Source: Agapanthus africanus (taxonomy: Eukaryota; Streptophyta; Magnoliopsida; Asparagales; Amaryllidaceae). Taken from it: 64,000 nucleotides of DNA. The notes under the pieces were generated by a model. That model saw nothing but the letters and a program-made list of their open reading frames with translations, had not been told where the DNA came from and did no database searches. The translations under genes and the position numbers were made by a program. Positions 11,180 to 21,769 of this stretch are shown here, one piece after another. The first letter of the stretch is position 1. Every line of letters starts with the position of its first letter. The stretch lies in NCBI GenBank assembly GCA_030015575.1, contig CM057349.1, forward strand, positions 261,263,077 through 261,327,076, read 5' to 3'.

Positions 11180-13296
11180 TGTTGGAGATAGTGCCCTCAT
11201 AGTCAATTATTGGATCGCAGGTACGTGATTGCAATGATTGCGGAGGACCTATACCGGTAGGACAGTCTTACTCGAGATGATAGTATGCTATCTGGTTTGC
11301 CTTTATCAGTCGTGTACATGTTCAGGTGACTGATTACATGTTGCACTTTGATAGAGCCCTTAGGATCTTGCTTTACTACCAACAGTATGATGGCGATCAT
11401 ATAAGTGAGAGTTGGGTAGTTTATACGCATATCCTTAATTGTAGTCCCTAGTCGTGGGAGTTTCGAGACAGGGCATCGATACTCCGGAGTAGACTAGTGT
11501 ATACAGTCGAGACCCCGACGAGGGGCGGTGGCCGGTCTCACAAGCCACTGGTGTCAGTTGGATCACCTAAGATGTATACAGGTGCTCATTGGGTTATGAG
11601 TACACCGGACAGGACTCGCCGGGAATCTGCTAGTTAGTACTATACCTATCGTCAGATAGCAGTTCCCTGGTGACATGTGTACAGGTTAGTTCATCGACCT
11701 GAGGTCGTCATTTGTCTCGTGTGAGTTCCCACTGTGCTTTGATTTCTACCCTACCACGGCTCAAAGGAGTCGTGCAAACAGGTAGCTTTTGGGTACAGTC
11801 CCGAGCCATATGGAGGCACGTGAGCGGATCGGCAGGGGATTCGTCTCTCCCGGTATTGGGGGCGAGGTCGTGCTGTGTCTAGGAGAGCCATTACACAAAG
11901 TCCATGGCCATGGCAGGAGATTTACTGGTAGGTACTCCAGTAGTATCTCAGGGTGTTATTGGGCTACACTCTGACACGACTTATACTGCTATTGGGGGTC
12001 TGACGTTACTAGCACCCTAGGCAGATATGCGATACTCATAGACGAACGGACCGGACTGTATATACATTGTCACTGTTAGGCTCAGTAGGGTTTCTGGATG
12101 AGTTCGCTCATCAGCCTCCCTTGAGGTCAGTTCATGGGCAGCCGTTACGCATTGCTAGTGCCGCTGACGGTTTGTGGTTAAACCCACTGCCAGGGTACTG
12201 ACGAGTCATTTGAGTCCCTCACAGACAGTTTCCCAAGTTCGGGCGAAACGTTGTAGAGGCCGTATGGTTTTATGGCAGGGTTCGGAAAATGCACGTGCGT
12301 TTACGCACGTGTTATTTTTCGGGCAGATGATACTGGTCGGCTTTGGTTTAAGCCGGATCCGAGTATTATATTGAGTAGGTATAATATCTTTGTCTCAGTT
12401 GCATTTGTATTCGGTCGTAATACAAATGCGGGTATATTTATACAGTTACGGGGTTATCCTGAAAGTCGTTTCAGGATCACTTTTGGAAGTTGCCAGTTTC
12501 CAGTTATCTATCAGCCGTCTTTTAACATTCGGTTAAAGACGGATTTGTCTTTTCTTATGATGAGTGTGGAAGCTTCTAGAAGGTTCTAGAAATGGTGAGG
12601 TGTCTTGTGACTCATTTGTGCTTTTTAATAATTCTATTAATGCATGATGACTAGGTTATTAGATTCATTGTATGCATTAATGGCTTTTAGTGACTCATGC
12701 TTCCATTTATGATCAAGATAAGCTTCATCCTCTTATGGTTACCTTCCCCTCCTCCTACACTCACCCTCCTCCTTCTCTTTATAAGGCCGGCCCCTCCCCT
12801 CTCTCATTGACTTACTTGATTCATTTGTAAAAAGATTATGATAGCATTTGGGGTGCATGGAATTTCACAGCTCATTTCATTCCATCACCCGATTCGAGTG
12901 GTAACTTCATTAACCGATCGTCCACGGCTTTGGACGAAGAGAGACAAAGTCATCTACTCATTCTCTACATCATTCTTGGTCGTCTCTTTTAGCAAACTTG
13001 ACGACCGAGTTGCCTCGAGTCAGAGGCGGGAGCCCGTTTAAAGAATCAGTGATGTGGTGCCACCTGGACGAGCAGATCGGAGATCGACGAGATCAGAGCA
13101 GCCGCAACGGAGCGTGGGATGATGGTTAAAGAACGAAAGACTCGGATCGTTCGGTATAACCTTTCTACACTCTTTACAGTTTGTTAGTTTAGCAATAATG
13201 GCAGATCCGGGTTAAAGTATACGATAGCGCCAGTTAAAAAGTTTTTGTTCCGCATTTGGCGTCTGTAGACGGCCGAGGCGCTACCGTAGACTTACA
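11180..13296 (+). repeat. 3' LTR of element B (family 2, 2117 bp)
   Basis: Starts TGTTGGAGATAGTGCCC after the purine tract and ends GTAGACTTACA at 13296. Its last 683 bp match the 5' LTR remnant. Its upstream part matches C, S and F. It contains the G-box palindrome (12292-12311) and a TATA candidate (12780). Confidence 0.92.
12292..12311 (+). promoter_or_regulatory. Palindrome with two G-boxes in the B LTR
   Basis: Perfect 9 bp arms CACGTGCGT and ACGCACGTG around TT. Each outer end is a CACGTG core, the plant G-box bound by bHLH and bZIP factors. C and S have only GTGCGGTATTGCAC-like versions at this place, so the double G-box is peculiar to B here. A regulatory effect is inferred. Confidence 0.5.
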
Positions 13297-14484
13297 TGAA
13301 AAACATATACAACATCTACTAATATATATACCAATATATTATATTTCGCTCAAGGCGTGAATAAAATGCAACATCACAGAAATGTACAGCATCACAGAAC
13401 AATACAGATATCTGGGATCCCCGGGTTTCATAGAGCCACTACTGAAACCCGACGTTCCCCTGGTCGTGTGGATAGCCTGTGCAATGAAATCCTAGACCCC
13501 TACGGGCGCGGCAAGTTACCCGCCAAAACCTGAAGCGAGGCAGCCCCTTTCAGCACCGTGAATGGACCACCCAGCACTTCACGGAATCCGGCAACTTGGG
13601 CACCCCTCCTGGGTCAACCTGTACCCCCTACGAGTGCGGCGAATAGCCCGCCAATCCTAGAGTGAAGCCCCCTCCGTCTCAATGCCATGAGATGCGGGCT
13701 TGTTGCCCTCCAGAACCCGGCTATCCGTGCACCCCACCACGGGGTAATCCTAGTACAGAAAGTAAAATATACATACAACGGGTACATCGACCGCAACCAG
13801 GTCGTGCCCCAAAAGAATAATACAAACAGGAAGTGACGGCAGTCCACATGTCGGACGCTCGCCCCGCAATATCAAATGTACATAATACAACAAAACTGTA
13901 CTAGCATTGCATCCAGGCTATCTCCCGCGACCGATCCGCAACATCACAGCAAAAACACAGAACATCAACGTGAAAGTCACGTTCACAAATCCGTCTAACC
14001 GGGCTATAGCAGTTAGACAGGATTTACCGATCAAGTGACATTCACGGTCGCAGATATAATGTAAATACTGTGAAATAATGTGTTTAAAATATCCGATCGA
14101 TCAAAAATTAACAAGTGGGCCCCCAAGCAATACTGTAGCACTCACAGAAATTCTGGGCCCAATTTTAATATTCCAAAACCCCTATTTTTAGCCCACAAGC
14201 CCACTGCAAAAAAACGATGACATGATCCCTCATTCCTGCGGCGGAACCGCGGCCTAAAGAGGGGTTATGGCCGCGGTTCCGCGGTCGTACGGAGGGATCG
14301 TGTTGTCGAATTTTTCCAGTGTTCTTAGAACTCCCTGCACATCATTCTGAGACAACCTGAAAAATTTTTGGACTTCAAAAAATTTCGACAGAAAACTGAT
14401 GTAAAGAAAAACGCGGGTTTTAAGAATTTTGGTCGATCGGAAATGCAAACACATCAAACAAAGCTAGACAAAGTTAATGGCGAG
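13297..14484 (-). other. Leader of element C (partial)
   Basis: Matches the B leader (about 5841-7030) on the opposite strand, including the stretch around GGATCCCCGGGTTTCA. No coding region is seen. The junction with B at 13296/13297 corresponds to about position 7030 of the B leader. Confidence 0.8.
14241..14282 (-). repeat. Leader hairpin of element C
   Basis: Perfect 14 bp inverted repeat: GCGGAACCGCGGCC (14241-14254) and GGCCGCGGTTCCGC (14269-14282), about 200 bases from the PBS. B has GGATCC where C has GGAACC and GGTTCC, so both arms changed together and pairing was kept. Confidence 0.87.
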
Positions 14485-14496
14485 TCTCTGATACCA
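14485..14496 (-). promoter_or_regulatory. Primer-binding site of element C
   Basis: On the minus strand this reads TGGTATCAGAGA, complementary to initiator Met-tRNA, one base from the LTR end at 14498. Confidence 0.9.
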
Positions 14497-14497
14497 C

Positions 14498-16710
14498 TGT
14501 AAGTGCACGGCGGCGCCCCGGCCGTCAAACCGACGGCCAAATGCGGAAGCGGTGATAAACTTTAATTTTGCGAACTTAGCAAACCGGCACCACCGCGCAC
14601 TAAACCCCGGATCGGGCCATTAAACTTGTCCTAGCTAACTAACAAGATAGGGAAGAGATATACCGAGTGATCCGAGTCCTCCGGTCTTCTCGTCGTCATC
14701 CCGATCTCACGCGGAAAGTCCGGTCTCCATCTCCTCGCCGGAAGGGCACCACGTCGCCTGTTTCTTTTACGGGCTCCCGCCTCTATACCGAGGCAACTCG
14801 GGCATGAAGCTGGCAAGTCGACATACCCAAGATATGCTGTAGAATATGTGTAAGACTCATGTCTCATATTGGGGTAGTGGATGTTGCCATTTGATAGATG
14901 GAGGAATCAAGATAAGAAAAATGGTGCTTGCATTTTTCTAGCATGAAATGAGATCAAAAATGCCACTCTCAAAAATGAAACTCTCTCATTCTCTCTCAAA
15001 GAAGTGGCCGGCCATGCTCTCATGAGGAATGGTGGTGGAGTGTTTACACAATGCAAGAGGGAGGTGAGTGTAGTAAAAGGTGAAGGGTGACCACAAACAA
15101 AACATCATGATTACAAACTTACATCCAAACCTTAACCCTTTCCAATCACATAAATGCACCATCATGGATGAAAAAGCAAAGATGCTTAACATATCACAAT
15201 GACACAAAAGCAAGAAACCCCCTCCACAAATGTTATTTGCAAACTTGCAAATAACCCCCTCCATCGGAAAAGTCCGGCCGGGAAAGAACAAAGGAAAACC
15301 GGCCGGAACGGAATGCAAACTGGCAACCCCAGAAAACTGGTCCCGTAATAAATTACAGGAAAACCCCGATACTGTGCATACACACCCGCATCTGTATTCC
15401 GACCGGATACAAATGCAATGAGACAAAATCTACACTGTACTATACTAGGATCCGGCTTAAACCAAAGCCGGCTAGTAATATCCGTCCGATCCTGATCCGT
15501 GCAATACCGCACGTATCTGATCGAACCCTGCCATATATCTATACGGCCTCTAGTACTAACCGTCCGATCCTGATCCGTGCAATACCGCACGTATCTGATC
15601 GGACCCTGCCATATCTCCATACGGCCTCTACAGCGTTTCGCCCGAAAGCTGAGTAACTGAATGTGTGGTGGACTCTAAAGACTCGTTAATACTATGGCTG
15701 TGGATTTAACCACTAGCACGTCAGAGGTATAAGCCAATACGTAACGGGCCACCAGCTATTGTCCAAAAGGGACGTCGATGAGCGAACTCATCCTGACACC
15801 CTACTGAGCCTGTCAGTGACAATATCCGTACAGTCCGGTCCGTTCGTCTATGAGCATCGCATGTCGGGCCTAGGGGGTTGGTAAAAGTCAGACCCCCAAA
15901 AGCGGTACAAGTCGTGTCGGAGTGTAGCCCAGAACACCCTGAGATACTACTGGAATACCTACCAGTAAATCTCCTGCCTTGGCCAAGGACTTTGTGTAAT
16001 GGCTCTCCTAGACACAGCGCGACCTCACCCCCAATACCGGGAGAGACGGAGCCCCGAAGATCCGCTCACTGCCTCCATGTGGCTCGGGACTGTACCCAAC
16101 TAAAACCTGTTTGCACGACTCCTTTGAGCCGTGGTAGGGTAGTAATCAAAATACAGTGGGAACTCACACGAGACAAATGACGATCCCCAGGTCGATGAAC
16201 TAATCTGTACTCATGTCACCAGGGAACTGCTATCTGACGTCAAGTATAATCCCAACTAGCAGGTTCCCGGCGAGTCCTGTCCGGTGTACTCATAACCCAA
16301 TGAGCACCTGTATACATCTTAGGTTAACCAACTGACACCAGTGGCCTGTGAGACCGGCCACCGCCCCTCGTCGGGGTCTCGACTGTATACACTAGTCTAC
16401 TCTGGAGAATCGATGCCCTGTCTCGAAACTCCCATAACTAGGGACCTTTTAAGGATGTGCTCATAGACTCCAGCTCTCACTTATATGATCGCCCTCATAC
16501 CGCTGGCAGTCAAGCAAGAATCCTAGGGGCTCTATCAACGTGTAATAGCGACCTGTCAGGTCACCTAAAGCAGTACACGATGATAAAGGTAAACCAGATA
16601 GCATACTATCATCTCGAGTAAGACTGTCGTCCCGGGATAGGTCCTCCCTCAATCATTGCAATCGCGTGCCTGTGATCCAATAATTGACTCTGAGGGCACT
16701 ATCTCCAACA
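14498..16710 (-). repeat. 5' LTR of element C (family 2, 2213 bp)
   Basis: On the minus strand it starts TGTTGGAGATAGTGCCCTCA at 16710 and ends GCCGTGCACTTACA at 14498. It is about 80-100 bp longer than the B and S LTRs, largely because of the tandem duplication at 15474-15629. Confidence 0.92.
15474..15629 (-). repeat. Tandem duplication of 78 bp in the C LTR
   Basis: Copies 15474-15551 and 15552-15629 start AGTAATATCC and AGTACTAACC and end ATACGGCCTCT. They share CGTGCAATACCGCACG in the centre, itself a palindrome. S carries a single copy (around 26210-26285), so the duplication is specific to C or its close relatives. Confidence 0.85.
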
Positions 16711-19048
16711 AAGAGTATGTCGTCCACGTACAATACGAGGAAGACAACCTTACTCTCTGCCACCTTCTTGTAGATACAAGGTTCATCTACATTTTTGACG
16801 AAATCAAACTATTTGATAACGACGTCAAAGCAGATGTTCCAACTCCGCGATGCTTGCTTTAATCCATAAATGGATTTAAGCAGCTTGCACACCTTCCCGC
16901 TGCTCCCACTATCTACGAAGCCCTCTGGCTGAGTCATGTACACGCACTCTTCTAAATCACCGTTTAGAAAGGCGGTCTTAACATCCATTTGCCAGATTTC
17001 GTAGTCATGATATGCAGCAATGGCAAGCATGATCTGGATGGATTTAAGCATAGCCACTGGAGAAAAGGTTTCGTCATAGTCCACACCTGGTCTTTGACGA
17101 AAACCCTTTGCAACAAGTCTAGCTTTGAAAGTCTCCACTTTCCCATCTACACCAAGTTTTTTCTTGAAGATCCACTTGCTCCCAATGGGTTTTACTCCTT
17201 CAGGAGCATCTTCCAAAGTCCACACTTTGTTGGTGTACATGGATTCCATCTCGGACCGCATTGCATCCAGCCATTTCACTGAGTCCCCACTCGTGATGGC
17301 CTGCTCGAAGCTAATTGGGTCATCATCAACCATGATACAATCATCGCTCCCACCATCCATGAGAAAACCGTAGTATCTCTCAGGTGGGTGAGGAACCCTA
17401 CTAGATCGGCGGAGAGGCTGAGGTTCGTTGGGAACTACCGAATCCTCCGGTTCCACTAAATCTTCAGTTTGAGTTTGTGTAGCCGGAATTTCTTCCAGTT
17501 CTACCTTGTCGCCACTAATTTCTTTTGCAAGAAATTCCTTTTCTAAAAAGTGGCATGTCGAGAAACAAACACCTTTTGTTCCTCGCTATGGTAGAAAAGA
17601 TATTCATGTGAATGTTTGGGATATCCCACAAACTTGCATAAAACTGACCGTGCCTCGAGTTTGTCCGGATTTTGCCTTTTGACATTGGCCGGACAACCCC
17701 ATATCTTAACTCGTTTAAGACATGGTCTCTTCCCACTCCATATCTCATATGGTGTGGTAGGTACAGATTTAGACGGAACTTGATTTAATAGGTATGTTGT
17801 TGTCTCCAGCGCATACCCCCAGAAGGAAATAGGTAACTCAGCTGTGCTTATCATAGAGCGCACCATATCTAATAGGGTGCGGTTCCTCCGTTCCGATACA
17901 CCGTTGTGTTGTGGTGTATATGGAGGAGTTAGCTGAGAGAGAATCCCATTCTCTTTTAGGAAGTCCAGGAATTCATTGCTCAAGTATTCACCTCCTCGAT
18001 CAGATCGAAGGATTTTAATACTTTTCCCGGTTTGCTTCTCGACTTCTTGTTTATATTCTCTAAATTTCTCAAAAGCTTCTGATTTGTGTTTCATCAGGAA
18101 CACATACCCGAATCTAGAGAGATCGTCAGTGAATGTAATGAAGTACGAAGAACCATCCCTGGCATGTGTAGACATGGGACCGCATACATCACTATGTACC
18201 AGTCCCAAGAGTTCCGTAACTCTCTCTCCGTGTCCCGTAAACGGAGTTTTGGTCATCTTGCCTTTGAGACATGACTGGCAAGTGTCATAAGATGAAAATT
18301 CTAACGGATTCAAATATCCATCCTTATGCAACTTAGCTAGTCGTGTCGCATTGTTGTGACCCAGTCTACAATGCCACAAGAAGGATTCGTTCATTTATGA
18401 ACTCTTTCTCTTGTGTGTGTTTGTTATGCTCAGAACTATTGATTGATTTAGAACATAAATGCCATTACACAACGTGCCTGATCCAACCAACTTTTGGTTT
18501 AGGAAAATGTTCATAACATTATCCTGTAATACAAAATTATATCCCTCTTTACTCAACAAAGAAACCGATATAATGTTGCATATCAGCTTCGGCATGTAAT
18601 AGCATTCGTTCAGAATCAATGTATTACCAGTTGGCAATACAAGGTGATATTCCCCGACGGTTTTAGCTGCAACAATTGCACCATTTCCAACCCTTATGTC
18701 TTTATCACCTTCTCTAAGTTCTCTACCTTTCCTAAGCCCATGTAACTGATTACATATATGGGATCCTGACCGAGTATCTAATACCCAGGACGTAGAGCAA
18801 ATGGAGAAACAGTTCTCTGTAACGAACACACCCGAAGAAAATGCATCAACATGTACTTTCTTCATTCGGGTGGCATGGGAATCCTGGTATTCCCCTATAT
18901 CCTGTTCAGTCCTATAACTCTTATAAGAAAGAACGGAACCAATGTTCCCCAGCACAGTATAACATGCGGGTTCGGTCAATACATCCATATTATTATCTTT
19001 ATTAAGGCATGATATGGTCTCTACCTGGAGAGAGAGAGAAGAAAACAC
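16711..19048 (-). pseudogene. Copia pol of element D, lightly broken, cut by C in RT
   Basis: Three open pieces are in order. Piece 1 (19048-18395, 217 aa) holds the protease with the active site altered to DTRSGS. Piece 2 (18394-17543, 283 aa) holds the pre-integrase HCRLGH...C..C finger and the integrase core with HSDVCGP, LRSDRGGEY and [10 protein letters not shown], so all three acidic residues are kept. Piece 3 (17456-16809, 215 aa) holds the linker PPERYYGF and the first half of RT ([29 protein letters not shown]). Breaks relative to G are: a TAA stop before MNESFLW (near 18393), a lost G in the run near 17550, and GAG to TAG after DVVIK (near 16809). The YVDD codons remain at the cut edge. 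Confidence 0.93.
19025..19045 (-). promoter_or_regulatory. Polypyrimidine tract ending CAG before D pol
   Basis: On the minus strand a T/C run ends in CCAG before GTAGAGACC, about 20 codons upstream of the MDVLTEPACY start. The frame is open through it in D (residues FSSLSLQVETIS), so it may be coding rather than a splice acceptor. Confidence 0.3.
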
Positions 19049-19463
19049 TTTAGCGTATGCTCTTGCAAGATCAGATTGGTTATTATTTTATCTAATCAGG
19101 ATGGCTCCCACTGTTTTTATCAAATCTTCCTTCAAACCCTAAAAGGAAAGACTAGCCGGGATTAATTACACCCTACAATTTCGCCAATCTTTCAGCCAGG
19201 CCAGTGTCGGTACTTTGAGGGAGGTTCCCCATGCTTTCGCACGGACCTAATTAAAGTAAACCTCGTTTTCCCAGAGGCGTAACCCCGTGACACCTTTCTA
19301 GACACCTACTTGATCGGCTAATTGTCCTGTGTAAAACTCTCCCAGGAGTAACAATTACTCGCAGTGGGTATCGGAATCCAACTATCTCATAGAAGGTATG
19401 CAATCTCATTGCAAATTTCAACACTTGAAATTCCCGATAATATTTTGCCCCTAACCCCTATGA

Positions 19464-19660
19464 CCTTGACAAAGGCCAACAAATTATAGGATGCTAGTCA
19501 AGTTCAACCCGTCATTTCTTGATTGAATCAAACCCACCCGCATGACCCTTGACAAAGGCCAAAAAGGTCGTACGACTACCCCAAAACAATCTGCATCATA
19601 TGCATAAGCAGATAAGCACCATTCAGCTACCGCACACTACGCCTTGACAAAGGCCAACAA
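19464..19660 (-). repeat. Three spaced TTGAC units in the D leader
   Basis: CCTTGACAAAGGCCAA occurs at 19464, 19547 and 19642 (plus-strand reading), spaced 83 and 95 bases. All three share the variant GACAAAGGCC, whereas all three in G read GACAGAGGTC. Confidence 0.82.
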
Positions 19661-19804
19661 ACGCAACACGAATACTAAACAGTTCCTATCTGAAATGACG
19701 GAGGGCTACGACAGTTTTTTCTGAAAATCTATTGCGTAATGAACTTGATATCGTTGTAGAATCAAGTGAAATTTTGAAATGGAGTGATTTTGAGGCTTTC
19801 ATTA

Positions 19805-20048
19805 GTTTTGCTAAAGAGGTCACTCCCGGTGAAAGGATCTCGGCTCTTTCCTCATCGAATAAGGTGCAGGACATATCATATACATCACTATGCAAAGCAA
19901 AACTCTAAAAGCAATCAAAAGACAAATCGAGTTTTGTAGTATCTGCCAGTTTTGCTAAAGAGGTCACTCCCGGTGAAGGGATCTCAGCTCTTTCCTCATC
20001 GAATAAGGTGCAGGATATATCATATATATCGCTATGCAAAGCAAAACT
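19805..20048 (-). repeat. Doubled ~100 bp leader repeat of element D
   Basis: Copies 19805-19906 and 19949-20048 both include GAGGTCACTCCCGGTGAA and end in GCAAAGCAAAACT. On the minus strand both can be read as FDEERAEI(L/P)SPGVTSLAK within short open frames (19895-19686 and 20108-19905). Confidence 0.82.
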
Positions 20049-21525
20049 GTAGCTACCCTTTTTGAAAAATTTGATTCTACAACATCTTTTAGGTTTCTTT
20101 TCTTTCATTAATCACATTAATGAAGTCCCATCATTTAAGTCACCTAAACATCACAGATAAATACGACGTACACTTATGCCATCCGCATTCGCCTCGATGT
20201 CCCCTCGTGCACCGTTAGGTTAGGTAACTAACGGCTGGGCAGGGCTAGCTCGGGTGTAAAACATAAGTAACGTCTATATAATATATCATATATACTATAT
20301 ACAGTATTTATCACACCACATCAAATGATTACATCACAGATATCGCAGCAGAAGAAACATATGAAACATTGGATATACTAGGACGTCTGTGTTTTATTTT
20401 GAGCCTCTATAAAACACGGATTCCACGGTCGCGATGAATAGCCAAACCTACACCCCTAGACCCCTACGAGAGCGGCAAGAAACCCTTCCAATTCTAGAGT
20501 TAGGAGACCCGGACTCGACTCCTCGAGTTGGTCTCCCACTGGACTCTAGAACCCGGTTACTTGTGCTCTCCTCCTTGGGTCTATCCTAGTGCGGAAAAGT
20601 AAATAATATACAAATGGTGACATCAACCTCATCCCGGAAGTGCCCCAATAAAAGAATATTACATACATTTAATTTTACATGAATGAAAATAAAAACCCTC
20701 ATCTCACATAAAAAACCCCGACTATTCAAAAATGCGATGATCCAATATAACATATCCAGCAACACATAACATCACATGTCATCAACGTAAGTAAATGTAC
20801 GCATCCCAATTGTCGTTGACATATAGCAACGAAACCGGCGATATCACATATTACACTTACGGTCGAAGAAAAGAAAGTGTAAAACTACAACATTTGGAAT
20901 CCACATTCTCTTTAAACATCGTAAATCCGAAATATCACATACTTCGCATTTCATGCCTAACTATATGAATTCCGCATATTGTATCACATTCCAGATAAAT
21001 AGACAGTATTAAACTTTCCGATCGAATAATCAAATACCCAAGATTTCCTAAATAGCTCAACACTTGAGCGGAGTTCAAAAATTCCAGAATACGTCACAGT
21101 AGCAACGGTCCAGCCGTAGAAGGGTCAAGCCAACGCCTCACATGTAGCACGCCGTACTGCCCCAAACCCTAAGGTTCAAAAGGCAGTTCAAGACGGTCAC
21201 ATAATCGAGTTAAGGTTTGTTTTCTTCTAGAGGGTCCATCGCATTACTTGCACGTTTTTCCGAAAGATTTAAACCCGAGAAAAATTCAACACTTGAATGT
21301 TTTTCGTGCCGGGAAAAATTGAGTTAATGATATCCATTTGAACATTTTAATACTTTCTAAATTATCCGGAATAACAAAACAAAATTAAATTCTCCGATCG
21401 AATCGACGATTACAAAATAAACCCCAAAATACTCAATACTTGAGTCAGAATAAAAATACCCAGAAAGATACAGGAATGGAATTGGATATTACAGCATAAA
21501 GAACCGTCCCCAATACTCCTTTTCT

Positions 21526-21572
21526 GCCGCGGAACCGCCGCGAAAGGTGGCTTAGTGCCGCGGTTCCGCGGC
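21526..21572 (-). repeat. Leader hairpin of element D
   Basis: Arms GCCGCGGAACCGC (21526-21538) and GCGGTTCCGCGGC (21560-21572), 13 bp perfect, about 190 bases from the PBS. Confidence 0.87.
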
Positions 21573-21756
21573 CACGTGGAGGATTTGAGGTCTCGTTTTT
21601 CATGGTAACCCTTAGAATTCCCTGCTGATTTTTTTAGGTATTTTTAATTCAGAAAAAACCCAGTTTTAAAAATGTACAGAGAGGGGGTTATCTTGATGTT
21701 TCCGGGTTCGATCGGGGTTTTAACTTCGTTAACACATCGCCTAATGCTCTAGCTAG

Positions 21757-21768
21757 GCTCTGATATCA
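21757..21768 (-). promoter_or_regulatory. Primer-binding site of element D
   Basis: The minus strand reads TGATATCAGAGC, one change from the usual TGGTATCAGAGC, one base from the LTR end at 21770. Confidence 0.87.
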
Positions 21769-21769
21769 C

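Larger units (their letters stand above)
5144..13296 (+). mobile_element. Element B: family 2 Ty1/copia retrotransposon with ruined pol
   Basis: Order: truncated 5' LTR (5144-5826), PBS (5828), leader without gag (5841-8119), degenerate pol (8120-11165), purine tract (11169) and complete 3' LTR (11180-13296). The 5' part of the 5' LTR was separated by insertion of A and lies outside the window. The two LTRs can be compared over 683 bp and have the same length there, with about four substitutions by eye. The element therefore looks young although its pol is destroyed. It is inserted in the leader of element C; the right target flank is TGAAA (13297-13301). Confidence 0.9.
13297..16710 (-). mobile_element. 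Element C: family 2 copia, 5' end only
   Basis: Minus-strand element. Its 5' LTR is 14498-16710, its PBS 14485-14496, and its leader runs left to 13297, where element B was inserted. The rest lies outside the window. On the right, C interrupts the RT region of D at the YVDD coding stretch; the right target flank is AAGAG (16711-16715). Confidence 0.88.
19086..21756 (-). other. Leader of element D, no gag found
   Basis: About 2.7 kb between PBS and pol without a long open frame. It contains, from pol towards the PBS: three TTGAC units (19464-19660), a doubled ~100 bp repeat (19805-19906 and 19949-20048), a conserved block near 20170-20230, a conserved block near 21105-21255 and the GC-rich hairpin (21526-21572). 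All are found in the same order in G and H. The 280 bp module of H and J is missing. Confidence 0.72.

Noticed and set aside
17125..17373. Open frames antisense to pol in D, and the same in G (32020-32268)
   Set aside because: Shadow frames opposite a real coding region.
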